From Lentzea jiangxiensis (GTDB taxonomy: Bacteria > Actinomycetota > Actinomycetes > Mycobacteriales > Pseudonocardiaceae), in assembly GCF_900104175.1 (NCBI RefSeq), contig NZ_FNIX01000004.1, positions 186,001 through 250,000 of the forward strand: a DNA stretch of 64,000 nt, in the 5' to 3' direction. Numbering within the stretch: position 1 is the first letter of the stretch; each line of letters opens with the position of its first letter. The position numbers and the translations under genes were made by a program. Under the pieces are notes generated by a model. It ran no database searches. It was not told the origin of the DNA and saw only the letters and a list, made by a program, of their open reading frames with translations. Shown here one piece after another: positions 26,084 to 33,675 of this stretch.

Positions 26084-26970
26084 AGGACCTCCCCCGACCG
26101 CCGCAGCGCGCGGAGGTAGAACATCGTGATGCCCAGCAGCAGCACGGTCATCACGACACCGATGGCCGCGCCCAGGCCGTACTCGGACGCCGCGAACGCC
26201 TGCTGGTAGGCGTAGACGTTGAGCACGAGGTTGCGTCCGGCGATGCCGCCACCTCCTGTCATCACGTAGATCTGCGTGAAGACCTTGAAGTCCCAGATGA
26301 TCGACTGGATCGTCACCACGAGGATGATCGGCCGCAGCAGCGGCAGGGTGACGCTCCACGCCGTGCGGAACGCCGAGGCGCCGTCCAGCGCCGCGGCCTC
26401 CAGCACCTCGCCCGGGATCGCCTTGATGCCCGCGTACAGCGTCACCATGACGAACGGGAACGAGCACCAGATCACCTGTGCGGCGACGAGCCCGAACGCC
26501 GTCCACTTGTCGAACGTCCAGGAGAAGCCCTGGATGCCCAGGACCTCGTTCACGAACCCGAAGTTCGCGTCGAACAGGAAGAGCCAGATCGTCGAGCCGG
26601 CGACCGCGGGCGTGGACCACGCGCCGAGAGCCGCCAGGAACAACGTCATCCGGACCCAGGTGCGGACCCTCGTCGCGAGGATCGCGAGGAACGCGCCCAC
26701 CAGCAACGTGCCGACCACGCAGACCGCCGCGAAGGCGACGGTCTGCCCGAGCACACCCCAGAACTGCTGGTTCCCCAGCAGCTCCTGGTAGTTCCCGAGA
26801 CCGAGGAACTCGAGCGGCGCCCCGCCGCTCACCTGTTCCTGGCCGTAGTCGTAGAGCGAGATGAGCACCAGCTGGTAGATCGGGTAGGCCAGCAGGCCTG
26901 CGAGGACCAGCAGCGCTGGAGCCAGGTAGGCGAACGCGGTCCGCCCCTGGCCTTTGGCGGTCATGCTCAC
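26080..26970 (-). CDS. Carbohydrate ABC transporter permease (MalF type)
   Basis: A 296-aa permease with family marks RTAFAYLAPALLVLAGLLAY at the N-terminus and EAA loop VLEAAALDGASAFRTAWSVT. Predicted six helices. The GTG at 26970 overlaps the binding-protein stop (GTGA) and is preferred; the internal ATG at 26964 (MTAKGQG) is two codons later. DasB/NgcF-like by position and pairing, not by a specific residue. Confidence 0.9.
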   Translation of the reverse strand: MSMTAKGQGRTAFAYLAPALLVLAGLLAYPIYQLVLISLYDYGQEQVSGGAPLEFLGLGNYQELLGNQQFWGVLGQTVAFAAVCVVGTLLVGAFLAILATRVRTWVRMTLFLAALGAWSTPAVAGSTIWLFLFDANFGFVNEVLGIQGFSWTFDKWTAFGLVAAQVIWCSFPFVMVTLYAGIKAIPGEVLEAAALDGASAFRTAWSVTLPLLRPIILVVTIQSIIWDFKVFTQIYVMTGGGGIAGRNLVLNVYAYQQAFAASEYGLGAAIGVVMTVLLLGITMFYLRALRRSGEVL

Positions 26971-28244
26971 GACGTGAAGGCCGCGTTCATCGTCTTGGCG
27001 GCGTCGGCGGTGGCCGTGTCGACGTTCTTCGCGCCGGTCACGACCTCTTGCAGCATCGTCGGCACCACGGCCTGCGCCTCGATCTTCGCCCACGCCGGCG
27101 TGACGGGGACGAACTTCGTGCCGGACTGCAGCGTCTTCGTGAACGGCTCCAGGAACTTGTCGGAGTCGGCGACCTGCTTCTGCACGTCGCTGAACGTCGG
27201 CAGGTTGCCCATCGCCGCGTACATCTTCTGCTGGTACTTCTTCGACGCGAGCAGCTGCGTGAACTCGGTGGCGAGCGTCTTGCGCTGCGTGCCCTTCAGG
27301 ACGCCGAGCAGGTTGCCGCCGGCGAACGCGGGCGCGACCGAACCCTTGTCCTTGCCGGGCAGCGGCACGACGGCGTACTTGCCGGCCGCGCTGCTGGCGT
27401 CGACGGACTTGCGGTTGAAGTCGCCGCCGATGGTCATCGCGGCCTTGCCGGCGCGGAACGCCTCGACGCTCGCGTCACCACCGTTGCCCGCGCAGGCGGC
27501 GGGCGGGCAGATGTCGTCCTTGATCAGCTCGGCGTACTTCGCGACACCGGCCCTGGCCTGCGGGCTGTCGATCGCGGCGGTGAACTTGCCGCCGTCGGAC
27601 TTGGCGAGGTCGCCGCCGTTGGCCCAGATGAACGGCAGGGCGGCGAACAGGTACTTGCCGCCGGCGGAGATGCCGATCAGCTCGGGCTTGCGCTGCCGGA
27701 TCTCCCGCGCCAGCGGCGCGATCTCGTCGAGCGACGTGGGGGGTTTGAGGCCGAGCTCGGAGAACACGTCGGTGCGGTAGTAGAGCGCGCGGACGCCGAC
27801 GAACCACGGCACGCCGTAGGTCTTCCCGTCGACCTTGGCCGTGTCGAGGATCGTGGGGACGAGGTCCTTCGACTCGGTCCACCCGCTCAGGTCGAGCTCG
27901 GAGAAGCCGCCCGCGGAGACGTAGCCCGCGAGGTCGGTGTTGCCGAACTCGGCGACGTCCGGCGCGCTCTTCGGGTCGCTGAAGGCCGCCTTGAAGCGCT
28001 CGGCCCTGCTCGACACCTGGATGTACTGCACGTCGACGGTCACGCCGCTGTGCTTGCCCTGGAACTCGGAGATCGCCTCCTTGACGACCGCTTCCTTGGG
28101 ACCCCGGTTCACCTCGTCGAACAGCCAGACCCGCACCTGGCCGGTCTGCTCGTCGGTGCCGGAGTTCTTCGGTCCGGACTGCACCGGAGCGCAGGCGACC
28201 ACCGCGCCCACGCCCAGCACGGCCACGAGTGTCTTCAGCCTCAT
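26967..28244 (-). CDS. Carbohydrate-binding lipoprotein of ABC transporter (DasA/NgcE-like)
   Basis: A 425-aa extracellular solute-binding protein (MalE/family 1 type) with signal MRLKTLVAVLGVGAVVAC, lipobox VVAC|A. Core motifs are QVRVWLFDEVNRGPKEAVVK, AGYVSAGGFSELD, DGKTYGVPWFVGVRALYYRT and AFRAGKAAMTIGGDF. It is first in the importer operon. ATG 28244 has GGAGGGC at good spacing. An inverted repeat and a dre-like site lie just upstream, so regulation by DasR-like and/or another repressor is likely. Ligand inferred from the hexosaminidase in the same unit. Confidence 0.9.
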   Translation of the reverse strand: MRLKTLVAVLGVGAVVACAPVQSGPKNSGTDEQTGQVRVWLFDEVNRGPKEAVVKEAISEFQGKHSGVTVDVQYIQVSSRAERFKAAFSDPKSAPDVAEFGNTDLAGYVSAGGFSELDLSGWTESKDLVPTILDTAKVDGKTYGVPWFVGVRALYYRTDVFSELGLKPPTSLDEIAPLAREIRQRKPELIGISAGGKYLFAALPFIWANGGDLAKSDGGKFTAAIDSPQARAGVAKYAELIKDDICPPAACAGNGGDASVEAFRAGKAAMTIGGDFNRKSVDASSAAGKYAVVPLPGKDKGSVAPAFAGGNLLGVLKGTQRKTLATEFTQLLASKKYQQKMYAAMGNLPTFSDVQKQVADSDKFLEPFTKTLQSGTKFVPVTPAWAKIEAQAVVPTMLQEVVTGAKNVDTATADAAKTMNAAFTS

Positions 28245-28257
28245 CGCGCCCTCCGTA

Positions 28258-28272
28258 TTGCATGTAGTGCAA
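28258..28272. promoter_or_regulatory. Inverted repeat TTGCA-N5-TGCAA, candidate operator
   Basis: The palindrome ttgcatgtagtgcaa lies between the predicted promoter region and the Shine-Dalgarno of the binding-protein gene (ATG 28244). Its position would block transcription or translation start. LacI, ROK or GntR repressors of sugar operons use similar half-sites; the protein is not identified. Confidence 0.5.
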
Positions 28273-28317
28273 CAGCCATTTCACAGGAAGCAACGTGACT
28301 GTAGAACGGACGCGGTC

Positions 28318-28333
28318 AAGGGTCTAGACCAGA
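28318..28333. promoter_or_regulatory. DasR-like dre operator (aagggtctagaccaga)
   Basis: The core GGTCTAGACC is a perfect palindrome and matches the dre consensus ACTGGTCTAGACCAGT at 13 of 16 positions. It lies about 75 bp upstream of the binding-protein start and overlaps the cutC stop codon. TTGACC on the minus strand (28314-28319) could be a -35 element covered by this operator. Confidence 0.6.
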
Positions 28334-28983
28334 CGATCGACCCATTCCCGGACGGACGCGCTGTCGACGGGCGAATCCCACCCGCGCGGACGCACCGCAC
28401 TGCCGACGTGGAAGCCGTCCACGCCCGCCACCAGCAGTTCCGGGACGTGCCGGGCCTGGAGACCGCCGCCGACGAGCAGTGCCGGAGGCGCCTGCGCGAC
28501 GAGGTTCTTCAGGTTCTCGATCCCGTCCTCCACGCCTTTCGCACTGCCCGCGGCGAGGACGGTGTCGCAGCCGAGCCCCCGGACGACCTCCCAGGAGCGG
28601 AAGACGTCGTTGGAGTTGTCGAGCGCGCGGTGGAACGTCCAGGCACACCCCTCCAACTCCGCGACGAGGCCGAGGGTGACGCCCTCGTCGACCTCCCCCT
28701 CGGCGTCGAGGAAGCCGAGCACGAACTCCGTCGCGCCCGCCTCGCGGAGCTCCGCCGCCCGCCGCCGCAGCTGCCCGAGGTCGCCCGGCGCGAACCCCTC
28801 GGCGTCCCTCAGCATCACGCGGACGGGGAGGTCGACGGCGCGCCGCACCTCCCGGAACGTGGCGACGGACGGCGTGAGCCCGTCTGAGGCCATGTCGGCG
28901 ACCAGTTCGAGCCGGTCGGCGCCTCCGGCCTGGGCGGCCTCGGCGTCCTGCGCGTTCAGTGCGATCACTTCGAGAATCGGCAT
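28324..28983 (-). CDS. cutC: CutC family TIM-barrel protein
   Basis: A 219-aa protein with the CutC pattern: MPILEVIALNAQDAEAAQAG, GADRLELVADMASDGLTPSV, LPVRVMLRDAEGF, WTFHRALDNSNDVFRSWEVV and VGGGLQARHVPELL. Historically linked to copper homeostasis, but the biochemical role is uncertain, and CutC genes often sit with sugar genes. Start options are ATG 28983 (best homology) or ATG 28995. It is upstream of the amino-sugar importer on the same strand with an 80-bp gap, and both gaps carry dre-like sites, so it is probably part of the same regulon. A sugar-acid or amino-sugar role is inference. Confidence 0.85.
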   Translation of the reverse strand: MPILEVIALNAQDAEAAQAGGADRLELVADMASDGLTPSVATFREVRRAVDLPVRVMLRDAEGFAPGDLGQLRRRAAELREAGATEFVLGFLDAEGEVDEGVTLGLVAELEGCAWTFHRALDNSNDVFRSWEVVRGLGCDTVLAAGSAKGVEDGIENLKNLVAQAPPALLVGGGLQARHVPELLVAGVDGFHVGSAVRPRGWDSPVDSASVREWVDRLV

Positions 28984-28995
28984 GGTCTGGACCAT
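28982..28995. promoter_or_regulatory. Second dre-like site at the cutC start
   Basis: atggtctggaccat contains TGGTCTGGACCA, one mismatch from the 12-bp dre core TGGTCTAGACCA. It covers the cutC start codon region, a position compatible with repression. Confidence 0.45.
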
Positions 28996-29010
28996 AACGG
29001 TGCAGCGCAT

Positions 29011-29336
29011 GTGCTTTCGCGAATCGGGAGCGCTTTCGCCGTTCCGCGCGTCAGAGGCGTGTATCTGCTCGCCTGAGTTCCGCTCTTCTGAGTTGAGCGA
29101 GTGATCCAGGCGCGGAGCCCGCGTCGGTCGGTTCGAGGGGTGCCGGCCGGCGCGGCTTCCACACCGGCGGCCCGTGATGCGGAGGGGGAATCACGGGCCG
29201 TTGGCATGCACGGAGGAAGATGAGGCTTGTTGGGCGGTGATACTGCTCCATCCGAGTGAACTTCGTATCTACCGCCCAGTTAGCCCTTCATGAGTTGGCG
29301 GACGGCGCTGACAGGGCGGCCGATCGGAGGTGCTGC
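29011..29336. other. Intergenic region, no gene seen
   Basis: This 326-bp gap between divergent cutC and the sigma-factor gene has only short overlapping frames without codon support. It should hold the promoters of both. GGAGG at 29326-29330 is the Shine-Dalgarno of the sigma gene. Confidence 0.4.
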
Positions 29337-29942
29337 ATGGACGAGCTGCACACGGCGGATGACCGTCCGCCGTGGGACGGGCTTGAAGGCACCGAACGTC
29401 ATGCGGTCTGCGTGGCCGCCGCACGTGAGGGCAACCGCCACGCGCTGGACGTCCTCGTGACCGAGCTGACCCCGCTGCTCTGGCACGTCGCACGGGGCCA
29501 GGGTCTCGACAAGTCCGCCGCCGAAGACGTCGTGCAGACCGTGTGGCTCGCGTTCTTGAAGAACATCGAGAACATCAACGAGCCAAAAGCCCTGGTCGGC
29601 TACCTGGTGGTCACGACGAGGCGTGAAGCGCGCCGAACCTGGACACCCAACAAGCGTGAAACGCACCTGTCCGACGAGTACGCCGAACAGCTCGAGTCCG
29701 ACACCGGCCTGCCGGAGGACGTGACGCTGATGGACGACCGCGACCGCCGCCTGTGGCTCGCGTTCGGCCGCCTGACCACGAGGTGCCAGGAACTGCTCCG
29801 GCTCACCGTGCTCGCGGGCCGCGCGGAGTACCGAGCGGTGGCCGAGGCGCTGGCCATGCCCCACGGCAGCATCGGTCCGACCAGGGGACGGTGCCTGACA
29901 CTGCTGCGCAACTACCTGGAGACGGAAGGAGGATCGCGGTGA
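29337..29942 (+). CDS. ECF-like sigma-70 family RNA polymerase sigma factor
   Basis: A 201-aa sigma factor with region 2 in HALDVLVTELTPLLWHVARG, then KSAAEDVVQTVWLAFLKNIE and ALVGYLVVTTRREARRT, and region 4 in LWLAFGRLTTRCQELLRLT, then YRAVAEALAMPHGSIGPTRG, a helix-turn-helix. No region 3 is present, so it is ECF type. Start ATG 29337 follows GGAGG by six bases. It overlaps the next gene (GTGA), which is the candidate regulator. This kind of pair often precedes a CHAT/TPR protein in actinobacteria; here such a gene is missing. Confidence 0.87.
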   Translation: MDELHTADDRPPWDGLEGTERHAVCVAAAREGNRHALDVLVTELTPLLWHVARGQGLDKSAAEDVVQTVWLAFLKNIENINEPKALVGYLVVTTRREARRTWTPNKRETHLSDEYAEQLESDTGLPEDVTLMDDRDRRLWLAFGRLTTRCQELLRLTVLAGRAEYRAVAEALAMPHGSIGPTRGRCLTLLRNYLETEGGSR

Positions 29943-30424
29943 ACGAGATCGACCCGCGCGACGACCGCAGGGGCCCCGAGGACACCGCAGTCCTCTCCGA
30001 ACTGAACAGGCTCGTCGACGAACTGGACCCGCCACCCGCCGACCTGGTGGACCGCGTGAAGTTCGCGATCGCCCTAGAGTCGCTCGACGTCGAGGTGGCG
30101 CGCTGGGAGCGGGCCGGGTCGTTCGCCGGGGTGCGCGGGGGGCAGACCGGCACGATCACGTTCACCGTGGACAACCTGACGCTGATGGTGAACTTCACGT
30201 CCACCGGGTCGCGGCACCGGATCGACGGGTGGCTGGTGCCGGCCGGGGAGCACACGGTCGAGGTCCGGGTCGCCGATCACCAGTCGTCCTGCACCCAGGC
30301 CGATGACGGGGGGCGGTTCGTCCTGCCCGACGTCCCGGCCGGGACCACGCAGATCCTGGTGCATTTGGTGAATTCTCGCGGGGAGCCCGGGCGGACCGTT
30401 GTCACGCCCACGATCATGCTTTGA
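29939..30424 (+). CDS. Sigma-factor-coupled protein with beta-sandwich C-terminus
   Basis: A 161-aa protein translated in overlap with the sigma gene. Residues about 15-60 are helical (AVLSELNRLVDELDPPPADL, then VDRVKFAIALESLDVEVARW). The rest is beta-rich (GTITFTVDNLTLMVNFTSTG, VPAGEHTVEVRVADH, VVTPTIML end), like carboxypeptidase-regulatory/CNA-B folds. No cysteine-zinc anti-sigma motif and no membrane helix are seen. A role as anti-sigma or signalling partner is inferred from coupling. Its last 22 codons are duplicated at 33676-33748. Confidence 0.75.
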   Translation: MNEIDPRDDRRGPEDTAVLSELNRLVDELDPPPADLVDRVKFAIALESLDVEVARWERAGSFAGVRGGQTGTITFTVDNLTLMVNFTSTGSRHRIDGWLVPAGEHTVEVRVADHQSSCTQADDGGRFVLPDVPAGTTQILVHLVNSRGEPGRTVVTPTIML

Positions 30425-30429
30425 GCTTT
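30357..30429 (+). repeat. 73-bp direct repeat, left copy (3' end of sigma-partner gene)
   Basis: This segment matches 33676-33748 at 69 of 73 positions in the same orientation. It includes the last 22 codons, the stop (TGA at 30422-30424) and a few bases beyond. The two copies flank 3.2 kb of accessory DNA. Confidence 0.88.
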
Positions 30430-30509
30430 CTGGGGTTCTGGGGATTTCATGGGTCGATGCGGCGAAAGGCGGCAGCTGAAGCCGCTGCCGCCCGTCGTGT
30501 GGCCGGCCG

Positions 30510-30707
30510 TCAGAAACGGCCGGTCTTGGTCGCGTTGAGGAAGAAGGCCAACGCGTTCTCTCCGAAGATCAGCACATCTCCTTCGGGATTCTTGCTGTCA
30601 CGCGCGGCGCCGTGCTCACCGATTAGGGCCAGCTCGACGCACTGGCCTCCGTTGCCGCCAGAGCGACTCGACTTGCGCCAGGTCGCCGTACCCAGGTCCG
30701 GGATCAT
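30510..30707 (-). CDS. DUF397 protein
   Basis: A 65-aa DUF397 protein: MIPDLGTATWRKSSRSGGNG, then QCVELALIGEHGAARDSKNP, ending ALAFFLNATKTGRF. The signature W-R-K-S-S-x-S, C-V-E and R-D-S-K-x-P is complete. DUF397 genes normally follow, in overlap, an XRE-family DUF5753 regulator and are often tied to development or toxin-antitoxin-like behaviour. Here only the regulator's tail remains upstream, so this is probably an orphan. Confidence 0.85.
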   Translation of the reverse strand: MIPDLGTATWRKSSRSGGNGGQCVELALIGEHGAARDSKNPEGDVLIFGENALAFFLNATKTGRF

Positions 30708-30840
30708 GCCCGTACCTCCTCGTCTTGCCGTCACACAGTTGCTTGGCAACAGTATCGAGCAGCTTGACGGATTCCTGCGGCGACAACGCACTGGTCATCA
30801 ACGCTTGCCAGGTCAGCTCGTAGGACTCGATGCGGCCAGC
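30708..30840 (-). pseudogene. Tail of XRE/DUF5753 regulator, cut by IS5-like element
   Basis: Minus-strand reading gives SEAGRIESYELTWQALMTSA, then LSPQESVKLLDTVAKQLCD, the typical C-terminal helix of DUF5753 regulators (VERYxxAFxxLRxxALSPxES). Upstream (above about 30840) the frame runs into transposase sequence; the helix-turn-helix half is gone. It directly precedes the DUF397 gene, its usual partner. Confidence 0.6.
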
Positions 30841-31490
30841 CTCGGACACGAAGAGGCGGTGTAGCCGCCGTCGGCCCACACCAACGCCACCCGGCCGCCA
30901 GCGGTGGTGCGCATCCGCCGCAGCAGGCTGCGGGCGGCGACCCGGTCCTGCGTCGACGCCGGCGTCACCAGCACCGCCAGCAACAAACCCATCGTGTCCA
31001 CGGCGATGTGGCGCTTGCGGCCCGCGACCTTCTTCCCGCCGTCCCAACCCCCGCGTGGCCCGGCCCACGGTCTCCGCGGCGCACACCGACTGCGAGTCCA
31101 TGACTGCCGCCGACGGCGCCGCCACCCGCCCCTGCGCCAGCCGGACCCGGTCACGCAACGCGTCCGGCGGCAGCTGTGTGACGCCGACCTTCTCCCAGGC
31201 GGCGAAACGCTTGTAGACGCCGGCCAGGGTGGAAAGTCGGCCGGAAGTGCCCGCCACTTGATGCCGTTGTCGACCACGTAGAGGATCGCTTCCACGATCA
31301 CCCGGCGACAGTGCTTCTCCCACCGCCCACCCGACCGGCCAGACACGCCGGATCAGGTAGCAGCGGGTCGAGCACGGCCCACTGGGCGTCGGTGACATCG
31401 GTGGGATACCGGGCCGTCCGCACGGTGGGCGGGTGGGAGACGACCAGGCGACAGCAGAGGGCTCCCGCGGTGGACCCGCCCGCGGGAATC
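30841..31490 (-). mobile_element. IS5-family transposase remnant (multiple frameshifts)
   Basis: The transposase can be followed only by changing frame at least three times: RYPTDVTDAQWAVLDPLLPD, then GRWEKHCRRVIVEAILYVVD plus NGIKWRALPADFPPW, then LAGVYKRFAAWEKVGVTQLP and VAAPSAAVMDSQSV, then GKKVAGRKRHIAVDTMGLLL and RVALVWADGGYTA. This order is that of the IS5/DUF4096 DDE family (DSQSV and DTMG carry catalytic Asp positions). The C-terminus with the last catalytic Glu is missing. Non-functional. Confidence 0.85.
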
Positions 31491-31505
31491 GGGCACGATG
31501 ACAAC

Positions 31506-31557
31506 GGAACTCCTGGTGGAACGGCGCTTCGACAACGTCCGATCTACCAGGAGTTCC
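31506..31557. repeat. 12-bp perfect inverted repeat near IS5 remnant
   Basis: ggaactcctggt (31506-31517) and accaggagttcc (31546-31557) enclose 28 bases. It lies beyond the 5' end of the transposase remnant and could be an element end or a terminator of the element; no matching copy is seen at the other side. Confidence 0.5.
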
Positions 31558-31657
31558 TCGTCTGCGCACCAAAGGCCCACACCCCGATCAAGCTCGGAAA
31601 CGGACGCTGAGGCGATCACCAGGTCGTCATCGGCTGGCGTGACGCTCACGTGTCAGG

Positions 31658-32473
31658 CTATGCGAGTTCTTTCTGAGTCAGTTTGTAGCTGGCCAAGTAC
31701 CCCTCGAGCAGCGCAATCCAGCTCTCGCAGATCTTCCTGTCCGATGGCCCCATGTCCTTGTATCGCGGGCTGTCGAGGTGCAGGTAGATGTAGTCCATCA
31801 TGAAGAGGGCAATCTTTTCGACCACGTCGGGATTGAACCTCTGGATTACGCAGAAAATATCAGCGATGGCACTCAGCGTCCTGGAGTGCGGGCTCTCTGT
31901 GAGTTCCAGCGAGTTCAGCACTCCGTCTCGGCGGTCCCTGACCATCGAAGCGATGTCATTGATGTCGTCGATGAACACCACCATCTTCTCGTAGGTAGCA
32001 GCGAGAATCGGCTCGGGTTCGTCGATGTCCATCACGGCCAAGCACATCGTGTAGAAGAGTCCGGGGAACCCGGTTCGCGCCCGAACCCAATCCGCGACGT
32101 CCAGGTCCCTGGTTTTGCCGAGGGACTCAACCTCTCTGAACATCTTCCCTTCTGATCTGACCCAGAAGTTTTGGTACACGCTGGCCAGCAGCCTGTCGTT
32201 GCAGCCGAGGCCCTTCAGTTCGGTCAGTTTCTCAAGAAGCCACGAGTTGACGTGGTCCATCTTCTTGTCGGGCCCGAACACCAGCTCGTTCAGCCTGAAC
32301 TCCGGCTTCCCGCAGATGAAGATCAGGGCGAGGAGCTCGCCGGTGATGATCGACTTTTCGTGGGGGTAGCGGTGACTGAGCATCCTTTCGGCTGTTTCAA
32401 CCCCCTCTTTGACCGAAAATGGGTACATGGACATGTACTTCTCGATCACAACTGTCACCGCAGGGTCCTCCAC
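31658..32473 (-). CDS. Terpene-synthase-like protein lacking the first aspartate-rich motif
   Basis: A 271-aa all-helical soluble protein whose pattern fits class I terpene synthases. HRYPHEKSIITGELLALIF (residues about 34-52) corresponds to the helix before the DDxxD motif. VADWVRARTGFPGLFYTM (126-143) matches the helix G1/2 region with its effector Arg. FIDDINDIASMVRDRRDG (167-184) gives N172-D-x-x-S176-x-x-x-D180, an NSE-type triad. Where DDxxD/E should be there is CGKPEFR (54-60), and no C-terminal RY pair is seen. Enzyme activity is therefore doubtful. GC content by eye is 55-60 %, well below its neighbours, and it lies between IS remnants: probably acquired. Fold assignment is by pattern only. 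Confidence 0.45.
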   Translation of the reverse strand: MEDPAVTVVIEKYMSMYPFSVKEGVETAERMLSHRYPHEKSIITGELLALIFICGKPEFRLNELVFGPDKKMDHVNSWLLEKLTELKGLGCNDRLLASVYQNFWVRSEGKMFREVESLGKTRDLDVADWVRARTGFPGLFYTMCLAVMDIDEPEPILAATYEKMVVFIDDINDIASMVRDRRDGVLNSLELTESPHSRTLSAIADIFCVIQRFNPDVVEKIALFMMDYIYLHLDSPRYKDMGPSDRKICESWIALLEGYLASYKLTQKELA

Positions 32474-32934
32474 GACGCGAAATCAACGACTTGCACTCAA
32501 GCAGTGTGGTGACTGCAAAACGATTCAGCAAGCGCTCGTTCCAGGTGGCGGAACGGGGTGTTCATGCTGGCCGAAAATGATTCGAGCTGCGCCTGACTGC
32601 GGACGTTGTTTGTGTCCACGACAGGACTGCGGTAGAAAATTCTGATGAATTTTACATGGTGCCGTGTTCCCGAGGTCCGGAATTCGGTGGAGCGGGAGAT
32701 CGCCCTCAGTCGTGACTTCGACGCGGATTCTACCGTTACTGCGGCTTCCCTGCTCGACCTTGATCAAACACCAATGATCAGCTGTTCAGAAGGACCTGCC
32801 TTCACAGATGCGATCCGTGTCGTCCGTTCGATCGCTCGAAACCGCGGTTCCACGGTCGACCGCTGCCCAGGCGGGGTGAAAGTCCCGACATATTCGCTGA
32901 AATTCCGGATGAATACCTATTGAGCCGAAGGTGC
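32474..32934. other. AT-richer intergenic stretch, no gene seen
   Basis: About 460 bp between the terpene-synthase-like gene and the IS630 remnant has lower GC, and short frames (up to 92 codons) show no recognisable product. It probably contains the promoter of the minus-strand gene starting at 32473. Confidence 0.4.
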
Positions 32935-33588
32935 TCGGTTGCCTGCATGATGGCGTAGCGGACGTGCGGAGCTTGAAAGTAGCTGCGGACGATGTGCGGC
33001 TGGCGTTGGCGGCGACGTAGCAAGCGTCGGGTCTCGTGGGCGAGTCGGTCGGCGTTGTGGGCGCGGGATGCGTTGACGTTGTGTTTCAGGTCGGCGCCCC
33101 GCAGCTCGCCGGGGTTGAGCTCGGGGCTGTAGCCGGGCCTCAGGTGCAACTCGACCCGGTCGGCGTTGGTCTTCAGCCAGGCACGGACCGCCTTGCTTCG
33201 ACGCACCGGATGCCGGTCGGCGACGACGTGCACCTTCCGACCCGCCTGACGGGCCACACGGTCGAGAAACGCGGTGAACACGGCCGCGGTGAACCGCTCG
33301 GTGAACACGGTGAACCACAACGCGCCGCGTGAGGCGACCGCGGACATGACGTTGACCCGCAGCCGCTTACCGGTCACCCGCACGATCGGCGTACGGCCCT
33401 TCGGGGCCCACGAGCGGCCTTGCGGTGTCGGAGCGCAGCCCGCACTGGTCGACCCACGCGATCACCGCGCCCTCGGCCTTCGCCGGTGCCTCAATCGCCG
33501 GACAGTCCTCGTCCAGCCACGTGCGCACCGCGGCGGGCTGCTGTTCGCAGGCGCGGCGGGCCGGACGCTGTGGGGTGAAGCCGTGGCG
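32935..33588 (-). mobile_element. IS630-family transposase remnant (frameshifted, 5' truncated)
   Basis: Homology begins abruptly at GFTPQRPARRACEQQPAAVR, then TWLDEDCPAIEAPAKAEGAV and IAWVDQCGLRSDTA, shifts frame near 33410, and continues as RVTGKRLRVNVMSAVASRGA, then VHVVADRHPVRRSKAVRAWL and LRPGYSPELNPGELRGADLK. These are the DDE_3 catalytic blocks (Asp in VVADRHP, Glu in SPELNP). It ends at HVRYAIM with no stop. The N-terminal helix-turn-helix is missing; the 5' break abuts the groEL fragment at 33589. Confidence 0.85.
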
Positions 33589-33664
33589 CCTTGTACTCGC
33601 CGGTCGCGGCGTCCAGAGCCTCGCCAGAGGGGAGGGACTTGACGAGCTCGACCACGACGCCGCC
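33589..33664 (-). repeat. Displaced 76-bp piece of groEL
   Basis: This segment matches groEL 35488-35563 at 70 of 76 positions, same orientation. The encoded GGVVVELVKSLPSGEALD aligns with [18 protein letters not shown] of the intact protein. It joins the IS630 remnant on one side without a gap and the direct repeat (33676) after 11 bp on the other. Its divergence shows it is old or comes from a second groEL. Confidence 0.85.
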
Positions 33665-33675
33665 TTCTCGGATTT

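Noticed and set aside
32645..32923. 92-codon frame in the AT-richer gap
   Set aside because: No Shine-Dalgarno, no recognised motif, and composition as in flanking non-coding DNA.
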